A stretch of DNA of 44,572 bases from Clostridia bacterium (GCA_017453325.1 JAFTKK010000062.1:1-44572); one strand, 5' to 3'; shown: positions 1 to 8,232, numbered from the stretch's first letter. The notes: generated by a model from the letters alone, not told the origin. Translations and numbers: made by a program.

Positions 1-14
1 GCTTTGGAATTAGA

Positions 15-64
15 ACACCTCATCCGTCAGCCTTCGGCTGCCACCTTCCCCCGCTGGGGAAGGC
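15..64 (+). repeat. Dispersed palindromic repeat, copy A (two hairpins)
   Basis: Starts with AACACCTCATC and contains two adjacent hairpins: CAGCC-TTC-GGCTG at 28-40, and CCTTCCCC-CGCT-GGGGAAGG at 44-63. A second copy lies on the other strand at 28441-28491 with the same order of parts. The first hairpin differs in sequence between copies but stays paired. I recognise this as a REP-like intergenic repeat family of gut Clostridia, from general knowledge. Confidence 0.75.
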
Positions 65-208
65 TTACTGTTGTTTGCGCTTTCGGATTATGGAGGGGAA
101 TTTTGCTCAAAGCTTTTGCAAAGCAAAAGCCAGCGGCCCCCCCGCGCTGGCCGGTACTATTGGGCTTTTAGCCCTTGTGCATACCACCCGTTTGACGGTG
201 GTTATGAT
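65..208. other. Intergenic hairpin cluster downstream of the ABC permease
   Basis: This non-coding stretch holds three short hairpins in a row: GCTTTTGC-AAA-GCAAAAGC at 112-130, CCAGCG...CGCTGG at 130-150, and GGGCT-TTT-AGCCC at 162-174. An imperfect ACCACC...GGTGGT follows at 183-202. None carries a clear T-run on the minus strand, so I do not call an intrinsic terminator for the operon ending at 209. Confidence 0.4.
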
Positions 209-1417
209 TTATGAGGAGCGCAGCGCCTCAATGGGGTTCATTTTTGCCGCGCGGCGCGCGGGTAGGAGCCCGAAGAGCACGCCGACACCGAGCGAGAAGA
301 GCAGAGCCAGCATGGCGGTGACGGGATTAAAGGAGAAGGTGTAGCCGATGAGAAGCGAGGCGATATAGGAGGCCGCCACGCCAAGTGCTACGCCGATAAT
401 GCCGCCAAAGAGGCTGATGATCACGGCTTCGATCAGAAACTGCAGCAAAATGACGGCGGGGCGTGCGCCCAGCGCCTTGCGCAGGCCAATCTCTGCGGTG
501 CGCTCGGAGACCGTGACCAGCATCATGTTCATAATGCCGATACCGCCGACCACCAGCGCAATGACTGCGATACCCGCCAGCATACCGAGCACAAGGTCGG
601 TGATGGTGAGCACCATATCAAGCACCTCCTCTTGGTTGACCACGCTGTAGGTGCTGTTTTTGCTGGTGTTGAGCAGTTGGGCACAAAGACCCTCGATGCG
701 CGCGATCACGTCATCGGTATCGTCGCCCGAATTGATCACCACGTCAAAGCTCTCGGGCAGACCCATGGCAAAGGTCTGCACGGCGGTGGTGTAGGGCACG
801 ATCACCGCGTTGTTGCCCGATACGTCAATACCCACCAGCTTATCCATCACGCCGATGATGGTGCAGGGGGTGTTGTTGACCATCAGCATTTCTCCCACGG
901 GAGAGTAGTTGCCGTAGTGCTTTTGCCAGAAGTCGTAGCCCAGCACGCACACGTTCGTGCGGTGTGTCACGTCGTCGGTTGAGATGCTGCGGCCCGAGAG
1001 GATCTTGGCGTTTTTGGTATAGGTGGAAAAATAAAAGTCGTTGACGCCCATCACGCGGCGCGAGGTGGTGTAGGGGCTGTCGTAATTGCTTTGCGTGAGC
1101 TCCGGCAGGAGTGTGATGGTGCGGTAGGAGGAGAGCTGAGGTGCTACGCCGCTGACCCCCTCAAGGGAGGCAAAGCGCTTGAGATCCTCGTCGGTAAAGC
1201 CCTGCTTGACCGTAGTGTCCTCCAAGGAGACCGTGGCACGGTTGCCGCCAAGCCCCGCCAGCTGGTCAATGACCGAGTCGGTCACGCCCTGACCGATGGT
1301 GAGGAGCGCGAGGATCGAGGTGATACCGATAATGACGCCGAGCATGGTGAGAAACGTGCGCATGGCGTTGGCACGCAGGTTGGAAAAGCTCATGCGGATG
1401 GTGCTGAGTAAAAACAT
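209..1417 (-). CDS. MacB/FtsX-type ABC transporter permease
   Basis: Predicted membrane permease of a MacB-like export or mechanotransmission ABC system, 402 residues, the usual length. An N-terminal membrane helix at about residues 17-42 includes MLGVIIGITSILALLTIG. It is followed by a large extracytoplasmic MacB_PCD-type domain (about 45-260), then three C-terminal helices of the FtsX fold (about 270-300, 325-355, 370-395) with VGGIGIMNMMLVTVSERTAEIG between them. The end LPARRAAKMNPIEALR is typical of the family. It is the last gene of a three-gene operon after the adaptor and ATPase, 12 bases from the ATPase, with GGGGGTG before the ATG. The substrate cannot be told; antimicrobial peptide or lipid export would fit the family. 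No truncation is seen. Confidence 0.93.
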   Translation of the reverse strand: MFLLSTIRMSFSNLRANAMRTFLTMLGVIIGITSILALLTIGQGVTDSVIDQLAGLGGNRATVSLEDTTVKQGFTDEDLKRFASLEGVSGVAPQLSSYRTITLLPELTQSNYDSPYTTSRRVMGVNDFYFSTYTKNAKILSGRSISTDDVTHRTNVCVLGYDFWQKHYGNYSPVGEMLMVNNTPCTIIGVMDKLVGIDVSGNNAVIVPYTTAVQTFAMGLPESFDVVINSGDDTDDVIARIEGLCAQLLNTSKNSTYSVVNQEEVLDMVLTITDLVLGMLAGIAVIALVVGGIGIMNMMLVTVSERTAEIGLRKALGARPAVILLQFLIEAVIISLFGGIIGVALGVAASYIASLLIGYTFSFNPVTAMLALLFSLGVGVLFGLLPARRAAKMNPIEALRSS

Positions 1418-1429
1418 CGCTTCACCCCC

Positions 1430-2140
1430 TCATTCCTGCTCAAGCGCGGCATATTCCTCGGCGCTGTAAAGGTGCCCGTCGAGGATATGCACGATGCGCG
1501 AGGCCGCCGAGGCGACCTTGTGGTCGTGTGTGATCATGATAATGGTGATGCCCTCCTCGTGCAGAGAACGGAAAATATCCATGATCTGTGCACCCGTGGC
1601 GCGGTCAAGTGCGCCTGTGGGCTCGTCTGCGAGGAGAATGCGCGGGCGCGTCACGAGTGCGCGCGCAATGGCCACGCGCTGCTGCTGTCCGCCCGAGAGC
1701 TGACGCGGCAGGTTGTGTGCCTTGTCGGCAAGCCCCACGCGCTCAAGCTCTGCCATGGCGCGTGCCATACGCTCGGCACGGGGCGCCTTGGCGTAAAGCA
1801 GAGGGAGCATCACGTTTTCAATGGCCGATACACGGGGCAGAAGCTGAAAGTTTTGAAACACAAACCCGATGTCGCGGTTTCTGATACGGGCCATGTCCTT
1901 TTCGCCAAGGCCCACCACGGCACGGCGACCGATGGTATAGATGCCGCTGTCTGCCACGTCAAGGCAGCCGATGATATTCATCAGGGTCGATTTGCCCGAG
2001 CCCGAGGGGCCAAGGATCGAGACGAACTCGCCCGCCTCCACCGAAAGGGTGATATCGTGAAGCACGGGAAAGAGCACGTCGCCCATTACATAGGTCTTAT
2101 TGATGCCCTGCAGGGAAAGCAGGGGAGTGTGGACCGACAT
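1430..2140 (-). CDS. ABC transporter ATP-binding protein (MacB/LolD type)
   Basis: Cytoplasmic ATPase of the tripartite MacB-like system, 236 residues. Walker A GPSGSGKS is at 44-51, the Q-loop region FVFQNFQLLPR at about 94-103, the signature LSGGQQQR at 148-155, Walker B ILLADEP at 168-174 with catalytic Glu173, and the switch His at 205 (ITHD). The start ATG shares one base with the adaptor stop (TGATG), so translation is coupled. The LolD/MacB subfamily is clear; the cargo is not. Confidence 0.95.
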   Translation of the reverse strand: MSVHTPLLSLQGINKTYVMGDVLFPVLHDITLSVEAGEFVSILGPSGSGKSTLMNIIGCLDVADSGIYTIGRRAVVGLGEKDMARIRNRDIGFVFQNFQLLPRVSAIENVMLPLLYAKAPRAERMARAMAELERVGLADKAHNLPRQLSGGQQQRVAIARALVTRPRILLADEPTGALDRATGAQIMDIFRSLHEEGITIIMITHDHKVASAASRIVHILDGHLYSAEEYAALEQE

Positions 2141-3477
2141 CAGAACAGCGAGCCGATCAGCGTGGAATCCGCCACGTAGCGCAGAACGTCACCCTCGTTC
2201 AGCGTGTAGCCGTCCGCTGCCACCACGGCGGCATCGGTACCGGTAGAAAGCGTGATCTTAATATACACGCGCTTTTCCTTCTTGTCGGCGTCAAGCACGG
2301 CCACGTAGGGCTTTTTGGCATCGTCATAGTAAATGCACTTGGTGGGTACGATCAGGGTGTTTTCCACCACGGTCTTTTGCGCGGAAACGGTGACGGAATA
2401 GCCCTCCAGCACCTCGTCGGTCGTGAGGTTATCGGAGAGGTCAACGCCGAGGTAGGTGACGGTATTGTCGCTGAGGAAGCTGTTGTAGTAGGTATAGTGG
2501 TCGGTCTTGGTGCCGTCGGCGTTGGTGACGATCTCGGGGAACACAAGGCGCCCCAAGAGCGTGAAATAGGAAACGCCGGAGACATTCTTGCCGGTCTCGA
2601 TCTTCACGATATCGGCAATCAGCATGCGGCCCGAGAGGGCATTGATGCTGACCGACGCGAAGACGTGCTCGTCCCTTTGCAGACGCGCGTGGATGCCTGC
2701 CACGTCGTATTCGCTGAGCGAGAAGGAAACGAAAAGCTCGCTGTAGGAAACGGTAAAGAGATTGTTGTCGAGAATCAGTACGTCACCCACGTTCCAAACG
2801 AGGTCACGGATGGTAAATTCGATGCTCTCGACGTGCTCGAGCTCCTTTAAGATCATGTCGCCGATGCGCTTGCTGCCAACCGTTACGGCGGCGCTTGCAT
2901 CCTCGCGCCAGAAGTCGTCGGGAAAGACGGTGGGGTCCACGTCGGAAACACCCTCACGCAGCAAAAGCGAGAGCACGTATTCCTTCACGCTTTCGGCCTC
3001 GGTGGTGCCGAGCGATACCTCAAGCGCATAGCGCTCGGTTGCTTTTTCCCAGTCAAAATAAATGGGCACTAAGGTGATGATATCACGGTTTTCCTCGTCG
3101 GTGAGGAACTCGGTTTTCTTGCCGATCATTTCCTCTTCGATCCAGCTGACACGGTACAGAAGCGGTCCTTGACTGCCGGCGGAAAGGAGTGTGACAAGAT
3201 TGACGGTATAATCGTTCTCAATGATCTCGGCCAGCGTCTCGGTATCCTTGATGGTCAGCGCCGCCAAGGGCACCTTGGTATCAAAGGCAAGATTGCTGAC
3301 AAGACCCGTGGAGGACAGATTACTGGAGAGCGAGGCGCGCACAACGGTGGCCTCGGCCAGCGTGCCCTTGGAATTTTTGTTGGAAAAATACACGATCGCG
3401 ATCACGGCTAAGGTGAGCAGCAGCACGGCAAGCACACCGCACAGAATCCTGATTCGCAATAGCTTTCTTTTACGCAT
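2140..3477 (-). CDS. HlyD/MFP-like adaptor subunit of the ABC system
   Basis: Probable membrane-anchored adaptor, 445 residues. The start at 3477 is chosen because GGAGG lies just upstream (GGAGGTTGTTATG); an in-frame start 60 bases earlier would fall on the promoter. A basic N-terminus (MRKRKLLRIRI) leads into one membrane helix at about 11-31, then a long extracytoplasmic part. The C-terminal region (VENTLIVPTKCIYYDDAKKPYVAVLDADKK...) resembles the beta-barrel and membrane-proximal domains of MFP adaptors. The middle, about 60-300, is weakly conserved and lacks an obvious long coiled coil, as expected in Gram-positive systems that do not contact an outer membrane. It is first in the operon, with a good promoter at 3508-3537. 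The family call rests on context plus the C-terminus. Confidence 0.8.
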   Translation of the reverse strand: MRKRKLLRIRILCGVLAVLLLTLAVIAIVYFSNKNSKGTLAEATVVRASLSSNLSSTGLVSNLAFDTKVPLAALTIKDTETLAEIIENDYTVNLVTLLSAGSQGPLLYRVSWIEEEMIGKKTEFLTDEENRDIITLVPIYFDWEKATERYALEVSLGTTEAESVKEYVLSLLLREGVSDVDPTVFPDDFWREDASAAVTVGSKRIGDMILKELEHVESIEFTIRDLVWNVGDVLILDNNLFTVSYSELFVSFSLSEYDVAGIHARLQRDEHVFASVSINALSGRMLIADIVKIETGKNVSGVSYFTLLGRLVFPEIVTNADGTKTDHYTYYNSFLSDNTVTYLGVDLSDNLTTDEVLEGYSVTVSAQKTVVENTLIVPTKCIYYDDAKKPYVAVLDADKKEKRVYIKITLSTGTDAAVVAADGYTLNEGDVLRYVADSTLIGSLF

Positions 3478-3507
3478 AACAACCTCCGCGCTTTGTGGTA
3501 TATATTC

Positions 3508-3537
3508 ATTATAGTATATTTGATACGCCTCAGTCAA
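3508..3537 (-). promoter_or_regulatory. Sigma-A promoter of the MacB-like operon
   Basis: On the minus strand, TTGACT (3532-3537) and TATAAT (3508-3513) are separated by 18 bases. It sits about 31 bases ahead of the adaptor start. Confidence 0.8.
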
Positions 3538-3604
3538 GGGTGGGGGAAAATTTCATAAAACCAACACAAAAGGGGGGTGTGTCATCGCAAAGAGAGATCA
3601 AAAC

Positions 3605-3660
3605 AACAAATAAACCGCAGCCGCCCCTGCTATCAAAGGATAGCAGGGGCGGCTGCGGTC
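3605..3660 (-). terminator. Terminator after dapB
   Basis: A perfect 21-base-pair stem (3615-3635 with 3640-3660) has a 4-base loop. On the minus strand it is followed by TTTATTTGTTGTTTT. It lies directly after the dapB stop codon and separates dap from the MacB-like operon. Confidence 0.85.
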
Positions 3661-3668
3661 GGTGGCGC

Positions 3669-4427
3669 TTACAGTGCGTTCACCACGTCGTCCATGTTGT
3701 AAAATCCCGGCTCCTTGCCCGCCATAAAGTGCGCGGCGCGCAGGGCGCCCGTGGCAAAAACCTCGCGGGAGGCGGCACTATGCGAGAGGGTAATGACCTC
3801 ATCCTTGCCGCAAAAGAGCACGTCATGCTCGCCCACGATCGTACCGCCGCGTACGGCCGAAATGCCGATCTCGCCGCGCTCGCGCTGGCGGCGCACGCTC
3901 TGACGCTCAAACACGTAAGGATGGGCGGCGCTCTCATCGGCCTCCTTGATGCAATCGGCCAGCATCAGCGCGGTGCCGCTGGGGGCATCCAGCTTTTTGT
4001 TGTGATGCTTTTCAATGATCTCCACGTCAAAGTCGGCGCCGAGTGTGGCGGCTGCCTTACGGCAAAGAGCCATCAGCAAATTGATGCCGAGCGACATATT
4101 GCGCGAGAAAAAGACGGGAACGTCCCTCCCTGCCTCGCGCATTTCTGCCAGCTCCTCCTCGGTGTGACCCGTGGTGCAGACCACCAGGGGGGTGGCGGTG
4201 CGCTTGGCGTAAGCAATCAGGCCGGAAAGGGCGGAATGGTGCGAGAAATCGACGATGACGTCGGCTTTTCCCTCAAACTCCTCGGGGGAGGTGTAGATCG
4301 GATAGGAGCCCGCGGCTGTGGGGTTGAGGTCCACGCCTGCGACAATGCGGTCGCCTGCGGCCGCAGCTGCGGCACTGAGCGCCGCACCCATGCGGCCGTT
4401 GCAGCCGCAGAGTAAGATGTTCAGCAT
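3669..4427 (-). CDS. dapB: 4-hydroxy-tetrahydrodipicolinate reductase
   Basis: Reduces hydroxy-tetrahydrodipicolinate to tetrahydrodipicolinate with NAD(P)H, in the diaminopimelate/lysine pathway in the cytoplasm. 252 residues, normal length. The dinucleotide-binding loop GCNGRMG is at 8-14, and the catalytic/substrate stretch EKHHNKKLDAPSGTAL starts at residue 139 with the general-acid His141-His142 and Lys145. FSRNMSLGINLL at about 107-118 is the family signature. It follows dapA with a 22-base gap and ends at a strong hairpin terminator, so the two genes form one riboswitch-controlled transcript. Confidence 0.98.
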   Translation of the reverse strand: MLNILLCGCNGRMGAALSAAAAAAGDRIVAGVDLNPTAAGSYPIYTSPEEFEGKADVIVDFSHHSALSGLIAYAKRTATPLVVCTTGHTEEELAEMREAGRDVPVFFSRNMSLGINLLMALCRKAAATLGADFDVEIIEKHHNKKLDAPSGTALMLADCIKEADESAAHPYVFERQSVRRQRERGEIGISAVRGGTIVGEHDVLFCGKDEVITLSHSAASREVFATGALRAAHFMAGKEPGFYNMDDVVNAL

Positions 4428-4449
4428 GTTTTAACTTCCTTTCAGTCTC

Positions 4450-5343
4450 TTAGATGAGGCCGTATGCCCGCATCACGCCAATCAGCTTTTCGCGGTTGGC
4501 ATCCTCCATCTCGCAAAGGGGCAGGCGGAGCTCACCGTTGCAAAGGCCGAGCAGCCCTGCGGCAGTTTTGACGGGAACGGGGTTGACCTCGCAAAACAGG
4601 GCGTTGATCAGCTTCAGATATTTGAGCTGCATCTCGGCGCCCGTCTTGAAGTCACCTGCAAGGCAGGCGGCGCAGAGGTCGTGCGTTTCGCGGGGCAGAA
4701 TGTTCGATACCACCGAGATCACACCCTTGCCGCCAAGCGCCATGATGGGCACGATCTGGTCGTCGTTGCCGGAGTAGATATCCAGCATATCGCCGCACTC
4801 GTCAAAGAGCTGCGCGATGGCGGAAAGATTGCCCGAGGCCTCCTTCACGGCCACGATGCGCTCGTGCTTGGCAACCTCGCGATAAACCGAGAGGGGGATA
4901 TTGACGCCCGTGCGGGAGGGAACGTTATAAAGAATGATGGGCTTGTTGGTGGCGTCTGCCGTGTCAAGGAAATTGCGGATAAGACCCTTGGGGGTTGCCT
5001 TGTTGTAGTAGGGGGTCACGATCAGCAGCGCGTCGTAGCCGACGTCGCAGGCATAGCGCGAAAGCTCAATGCCGTAGGCGGTGTCGTTACTGCCCGTGCC
5101 CGCAATGATCGGCACACGGCCGTCGATCTTCTCGGCGGCAAAGCGGAGCAGGTCGCAATGCTCCTCGTGCGAGAGGGTAGAGGCCTCGCCCGTGGTGCCC
5201 GCAATCACAAGTGCGTCAATACCGGCGGCGATCTGCTGCTCGATGTGGGCGCCCATCGCGTCAAAATCCATCACGCCGTTTTGGAAGGGGGTGATGATGG
5301 CGGTGGCGGCACCTTCAAAGATGGTGGGTTTTTGTTTGCTCAT
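4450..5343 (-). CDS. dapA: 4-hydroxy-tetrahydrodipicolinate synthase
   Basis: Condenses pyruvate with aspartate semialdehyde, the first committed step to lysine and diaminopimelate. 297 residues, a TIM-barrel class I aldolase. GTTGE at 49-53 binds the pyruvate carboxylate, Tyr139 in LYNVPSRTG is the catalytic tyrosine, and Lys167 in AVKEASGN forms the Schiff base. The start ATG is preceded by GAAGAAAGGAAG. It is the first gene after a lysine riboswitch and terminator, so it should be repressed by lysine. Confidence 0.98.
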   Translation of the reverse strand: MSKQKPTIFEGAATAIITPFQNGVMDFDAMGAHIEQQIAAGIDALVIAGTTGEASTLSHEEHCDLLRFAAEKIDGRVPIIAGTGSNDTAYGIELSRYACDVGYDALLIVTPYYNKATPKGLIRNFLDTADATNKPIILYNVPSRTGVNIPLSVYREVAKHERIVAVKEASGNLSAIAQLFDECGDMLDIYSGNDDQIVPIMALGGKGVISVVSNILPRETHDLCAACLAGDFKTGAEMQLKYLKLINALFCEVNPVPVKTAAGLLGLCNGELRLPLCEMEDANREKLIGVMRAYGLI

Positions 5344-5378
5344 AGTTTCTTCCTTTCTTCGGGGAAAAACACAAAAAA

Positions 5379-5402
5379 TAAAAAAACTGGTTGAAAACCA
5401 GC
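5379..5402 (-). terminator. Intrinsic terminator of the lysine riboswitch expression platform
   Basis: On the minus strand the hairpin CTGGTT-TTC-AACCAG, with a flanking G-T pair, is followed by TTTTTTTATTTTTTG. It lies between the lysine aptamer and dapA. The bases ATACAG at the foot of this hairpin (5402-5407) can pair with CTGTAT (5445-5450), which starts at the 3' strand of aptamer helix P1. That provides the switch. Confidence 0.85.
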
Positions 5403-5449
5403 TGTATTTGTACTATAATAAGGTAAGCGACACTTACCGCACATATACA

Positions 5450-5612
5450 GATAGCTCTCCATCAAAGTTTGACGACAGTTCCACAGCTTTGAACCGTGCG
5501 AACCAGCAGGCCATGTACCGCCATGACCCACTTCGGCACTCTGCGCTCCCGACGGGGGCTCAAACGGCCGCGGCGGCCTTACCCCTGCGAGGTCACAATG
5601 TGCGCCTCTATC
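5450..5612 (-). ncRNA. Lysine riboswitch (L box) aptamer
   Basis: The minus strand shows the conserved L-box layout. P1 is GATAG (5612-5608) with CTATC (5454-5450), followed by AGGCGCAC as the J1/2 core. Near the middle comes GGGAGCGCAGAGTGCCGAAG, matching the family's GGGGAGCG...GCCGAAG core. Then come GCTGGTTCGCACGG, GGAACTGTCGTC and GATGGAGAGCTATC at the 3' end. The length of about 163 bases is normal. It lies in front of dapA-dapB and between a promoter (5653-5681) and a terminator (5379-5402), so lysine binding should terminate transcription. Confidence 0.93.
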
Positions 5613-5652
5613 ATTATATTATGTTTTCCCGACCTGTTTGGTCTTCTTTTTC

Positions 5653-5681
5653 ATATTAGCACAACCGCGCGTGCTTGTCAA
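5653..5681 (-). promoter_or_regulatory. Sigma-A promoter of the lysine riboswitch-dapAB transcript
   Basis: On the minus strand TTGACA (5676-5681) and TAATAT (5653-5658) have a 17-base spacer. The expected start, near 5646, is about 34 bases ahead of the aptamer. A weak plus-strand pair for queA (TTGTCA, 16 bases, TATCTT) overlaps the same -35 bases, which is suggestive only. Confidence 0.88.
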
Positions 5682-5722
5682 CGCTTTTTTGAAATTTATC
5701 TTTTGGTTTTGAAAGGAAGCTT

Positions 5723-6802
5723 ATGTCCGAAGTTATTGTCAACAAAAAAGTAAAAACAGACCTGAAAACCGCCGATTTTTACTACGATCTGCCCGAGGAG
5801 CTGATCGCGCAGCACCCGATGGAGCGCCGCGACGCCTCCCGTCTGATGGTGCTTGACCGCGCCGCGGGCACGCTCACGCATCGGCATTTTTATGATATTG
5901 TAGATTACTTAAATCCCGGTGACGTGCTGGTCGTCAACGATTCCAAGGTCATTCCCGCCCGCCTTTACGGCCACGTGGAGGGCAGACCCGAGGCAAAGAT
6001 GGAGCTGCTTTTGCTCCGTCAGCGCGAACTCGATACGTGGGAAACGCTGGTCAAGCCCGGCAAGCGTGCCCGCGTGGGGGCACGTCTTGTGTTCGGCGAC
6101 GGGATCCTCACCGCAACGGTGACAGAGATCACCGCAGAGGGAAACCGACTGATTGCATTCGATTATGACCGTGAGCGGTATGCAAATATCTATGATATTC
6201 TGCATCAGATTGGTCTGATGCCCCTGCCGCCCTATATTACCGAGCGCCTTGCCGATAACAGCCGCTATCAAACGGTTTACGCAAGGGAGGAGGGCTCGGC
6301 TGCCGCACCGACGGCGGGGCTGCATTTCACCCCCGAATTGCTGGACCGTGTGCGTGCCAAGGGCGTGGCCATTGCGCCCGTGATGCTGCACGTGGGCCTG
6401 GGGACTTTCCGCCCCGTGAAGGTGGATAAATTGGACGAGCACGTTATGCACACCGAGTTTATTTCGGTCAGCGAGGAGAGCGCCGCGCTGATCAACGCGC
6501 GCCGCGCCGCAGGCGGCCGTGTGGTGGCGGTGGGTACCACCTCCTGCCGCACGCTCGAAAGCGTGACCGACGAAGCGGGCATTGTGCACCCCGTTTGCGG
6601 GGATACCGGCATTTTTATCTACCCCGGCTACAAATTTAAGGCCGTGGATGCCCTCATCACCAATTTCCATCTGCCCGAAAGCACGCTGGTGATGCTGGTC
6701 TCCGCCTTTTACAACCGCGAGGCCGTATTGGGTGCTTATGAAACGGCAGTGAAGGAGAAATACCGCTTTTTCTCCTTTGGCGACGCGATGTTGATTGTAT
6801 AA
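5723..6802 (+). CDS. queA: S-adenosylmethionine:tRNA ribosyltransferase-isomerase
   Basis: Transfers and isomerises the ribosyl part of S-adenosylmethionine onto preQ1-modified tRNA to make epoxyqueuosine, in the queuosine pathway. 359 residues, slightly longer than average because of about ten extra N-terminal residues. [27 protein letters not shown] near the N-terminus, [14 protein letters not shown] near the middle (about 193-206) and [11 protein letters not shown] are family hallmarks. ATG at 5723 follows GAAAGGAAG. It is divergent from dapA. The last codons (D-A-M-L-I-V-stop) are repeated in slightly altered form 164 bases downstream, beyond a palindromic repeat. Confidence 0.97.
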   Translation: MSEVIVNKKVKTDLKTADFYYDLPEELIAQHPMERRDASRLMVLDRAAGTLTHRHFYDIVDYLNPGDVLVVNDSKVIPARLYGHVEGRPEAKMELLLLRQRELDTWETLVKPGKRARVGARLVFGDGILTATVTEITAEGNRLIAFDYDRERYANIYDILHQIGLMPLPPYITERLADNSRYQTVYAREEGSAAAPTAGLHFTPELLDRVRAKGVAIAPVMLHVGLGTFRPVKVDKLDEHVMHTEFISVSEESAALINARRAAGGRVVAVGTTSCRTLESVTDEAGIVHPVCGDTGIFIYPGYKFKAVDALITNFHLPESTLVMLVSAFYNREAVLGAYETAVKEKYRFFSFGDAMLIV

Positions 6803-7195
6803 ATTGCCGTATACTTCGTTGTCGGGTGACTCAAATCCCTCGACATAGGTAACTATGCCATCGGGATTTTCGCACCCTTACGCCTTGTCTACGACAATTT
6901 CTACTAACCAACATTCAAATTTTCTTATATCGCATACATTATGAGGACGCCATGCTGATTGTATAAAATCCGCAATACTGCGTTAAAGCTTCGACTTGTC
7001 ACCCTCGACGTAGGTAACTACGCCGTCGGGCTTCGCGCTCGCTTTGCCTTGTCTTGCTTGCTTCTTGAATGAACGGGGAAGTCAGTACGAAATCCGATCC
7101 TGCGTTGCTCCCCCAAAGCGGCTTGACGCAGGCGACTTCGCGCTCGTTTTGCCCCGTCCGGCGCGCTTCTTGACGAAACGCGGGGTGAGCACAAA
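6782..7195 (+). repeat. Tandem degenerate repeats with a displaced copy of the queA 3' end
   Basis: The last 22 bases of queA, including its stop (6782-6803), recur at 6946-6967 with two mismatches. Each copy is followed by a related repeat. The 29-base cores at 6837-6865 and 7002-7030 differ at three positions; two of these are compensatory in the hairpin CATAG-GTAA-CTATG versus CGTAG-GTAA-CTACG. A third, more decayed copy without that hairpin follows at about 7089-7195; it shares ATCC..CTGCGTT, CTTCGCGCTCG.TTTGCC and CTTCTTGA. The 468 bases between queA and the next gene hold no credible gene. Confidence 0.75.
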
Positions 7196-7270
7196 CCGAA
7201 TGTTTATCATGAAATGAAATAAAACGCGGCCGCCGATGCGGTCGGCAAAAAACGAAAGTGAGGAACAGTT

Positions 7271-8179
7271 ATGTCTTTGTCAAAACGTCAGATCGGCGGG
7301 TATCTGCCCGCACATGCCAAAACCGAATTGCACGACCGTTTGCGTTTGTTCCGTGAGGCGGGCTTTGATTTTTTGGCGCTCAGCATGGGTGGCATTTATG
7401 CCAACAACGAAAACTCCGTCACGCCCCGCTTGGCCGAGAAATACGGCTTCGAGATCGACAACGTACATCTGACGGGTGCAGCCACCAATCAGCTTTGGCG
7501 CGATTGCATCGAGGCCGAGGACGTGCTTGACAGATACTGCCGCGAAATTGAATTATGTGCGAAGATGGGTATCAAAATCGGCATTACGCACGTTACCTGG
7601 GGCTCCCATGCGCCCACGCCCGAGATCACGCAGCTTGGTGTAGAGCGCTTTAAGCGGATCGCGGACTGTGCCGAGAAAAACGACTTTTGCCTGGCGCTTG
7701 AAAACTCCGTGACCTCGGAGCATCTGACGACCGTGCTTGACGCCATTGACAGCCCCCACATCGGCTTTTGCTTCGATAGCGGTCACTGGGCCTGCTTTAC
7801 CCCCGATTATCCCTTTATGGATCGCTATGCGCACCGCATGGTGACCATGCATCTTGATGACAACGACGGCATTGAGGATTTCCATCTGCTGCCCTATGAC
7901 GGTGTGGCAAATTGGGATGAGATCAAAAAGGAGCTGCGCAAGACCGAGGTGTATTCCCGCAAGGTGCTGCTTGAGGTGGATATGTGCAAGCGTCGCTTTT
8001 ATCCCGGCATGACCGCCGCCGAAATTCGTGCGCTTTGGGAGAAAAAGGGTGTTGCGATCGCGGGCGATGCGCATCTGATCAAGTATGGCGACGGTTACGT
8101 TGATTCCTACAAGGATCTCGCTTACGACGAGTATCTTGACCGTGCGTACCGCGCGGCCTTGCGGATCGCACAAGATTAA
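7271..8179 (+). CDS. Sugar phosphate isomerase/epimerase family protein (TIM barrel)
   Basis: 302-residue protein of the xylose isomerase-like TIM-barrel superfamily (AP endonuclease family 2 fold). Signs are a metal-binding Glu in FCLALENSV (about 138-146), a Cys-Phe-Asp-Ser-Gly-His motif (IGFCFDSGHWA, about 160-170), an MHLDDNDG loop (about 194-201) and a later Glu in VLLEVDM, together the usual metal ligand set. ATG follows GTGAGGAACAGTT. It appears to stand alone between repeats and a small membrane-protein gene, so no pathway is suggested by context. The exact substrate is unknown; inositol or sugar-phosphate epimerisation is only a family-level guess. Confidence 0.85.
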   Translation: MSLSKRQIGGYLPAHAKTELHDRLRLFREAGFDFLALSMGGIYANNENSVTPRLAEKYGFEIDNVHLTGAATNQLWRDCIEAEDVLDRYCREIELCAKMGIKIGITHVTWGSHAPTPEITQLGVERFKRIADCAEKNDFCLALENSVTSEHLTTVLDAIDSPHIGFCFDSGHWACFTPDYPFMDRYAHRMVTMHLDDNDGIEDFHLLPYDGVANWDEIKKELRKTEVYSRKVLLEVDMCKRRFYPGMTAAEIRALWEKKGVAIAGDAHLIKYGDGYVDSYKDLAYDEYLDRAYRAALRIAQD

Positions 8180-8203
8180 AAATGTAAAAATCCCCGCTAA
8201 CGG

Positions 8204-8232
8204 TTGCTTTTTTGCCGTTTTTGCGGTACAAT
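8204..8232 (+). promoter_or_regulatory. Probable promoter of the small membrane protein gene
   Basis: TTGCTT (8204-8209) and TACAAT (8227-8232) are separated by 17 bases, about 95 bases ahead of the small ORF. It lies just after the epimerase-like gene. Confidence 0.6.

Noticed and set aside
3478-3537. 20-residue N-terminal extension of the ABC adaptor
   Set aside because: It covers the promoter -10 box, and GGAGG is positioned for the start at 3477.
6803-7195. CRISPR array or coding remnants downstream of queA
   Set aside because: The repeats are few, degenerate, longer than CRISPR repeats and carry host gene ends; no reading frame is conserved beyond the queA tail.
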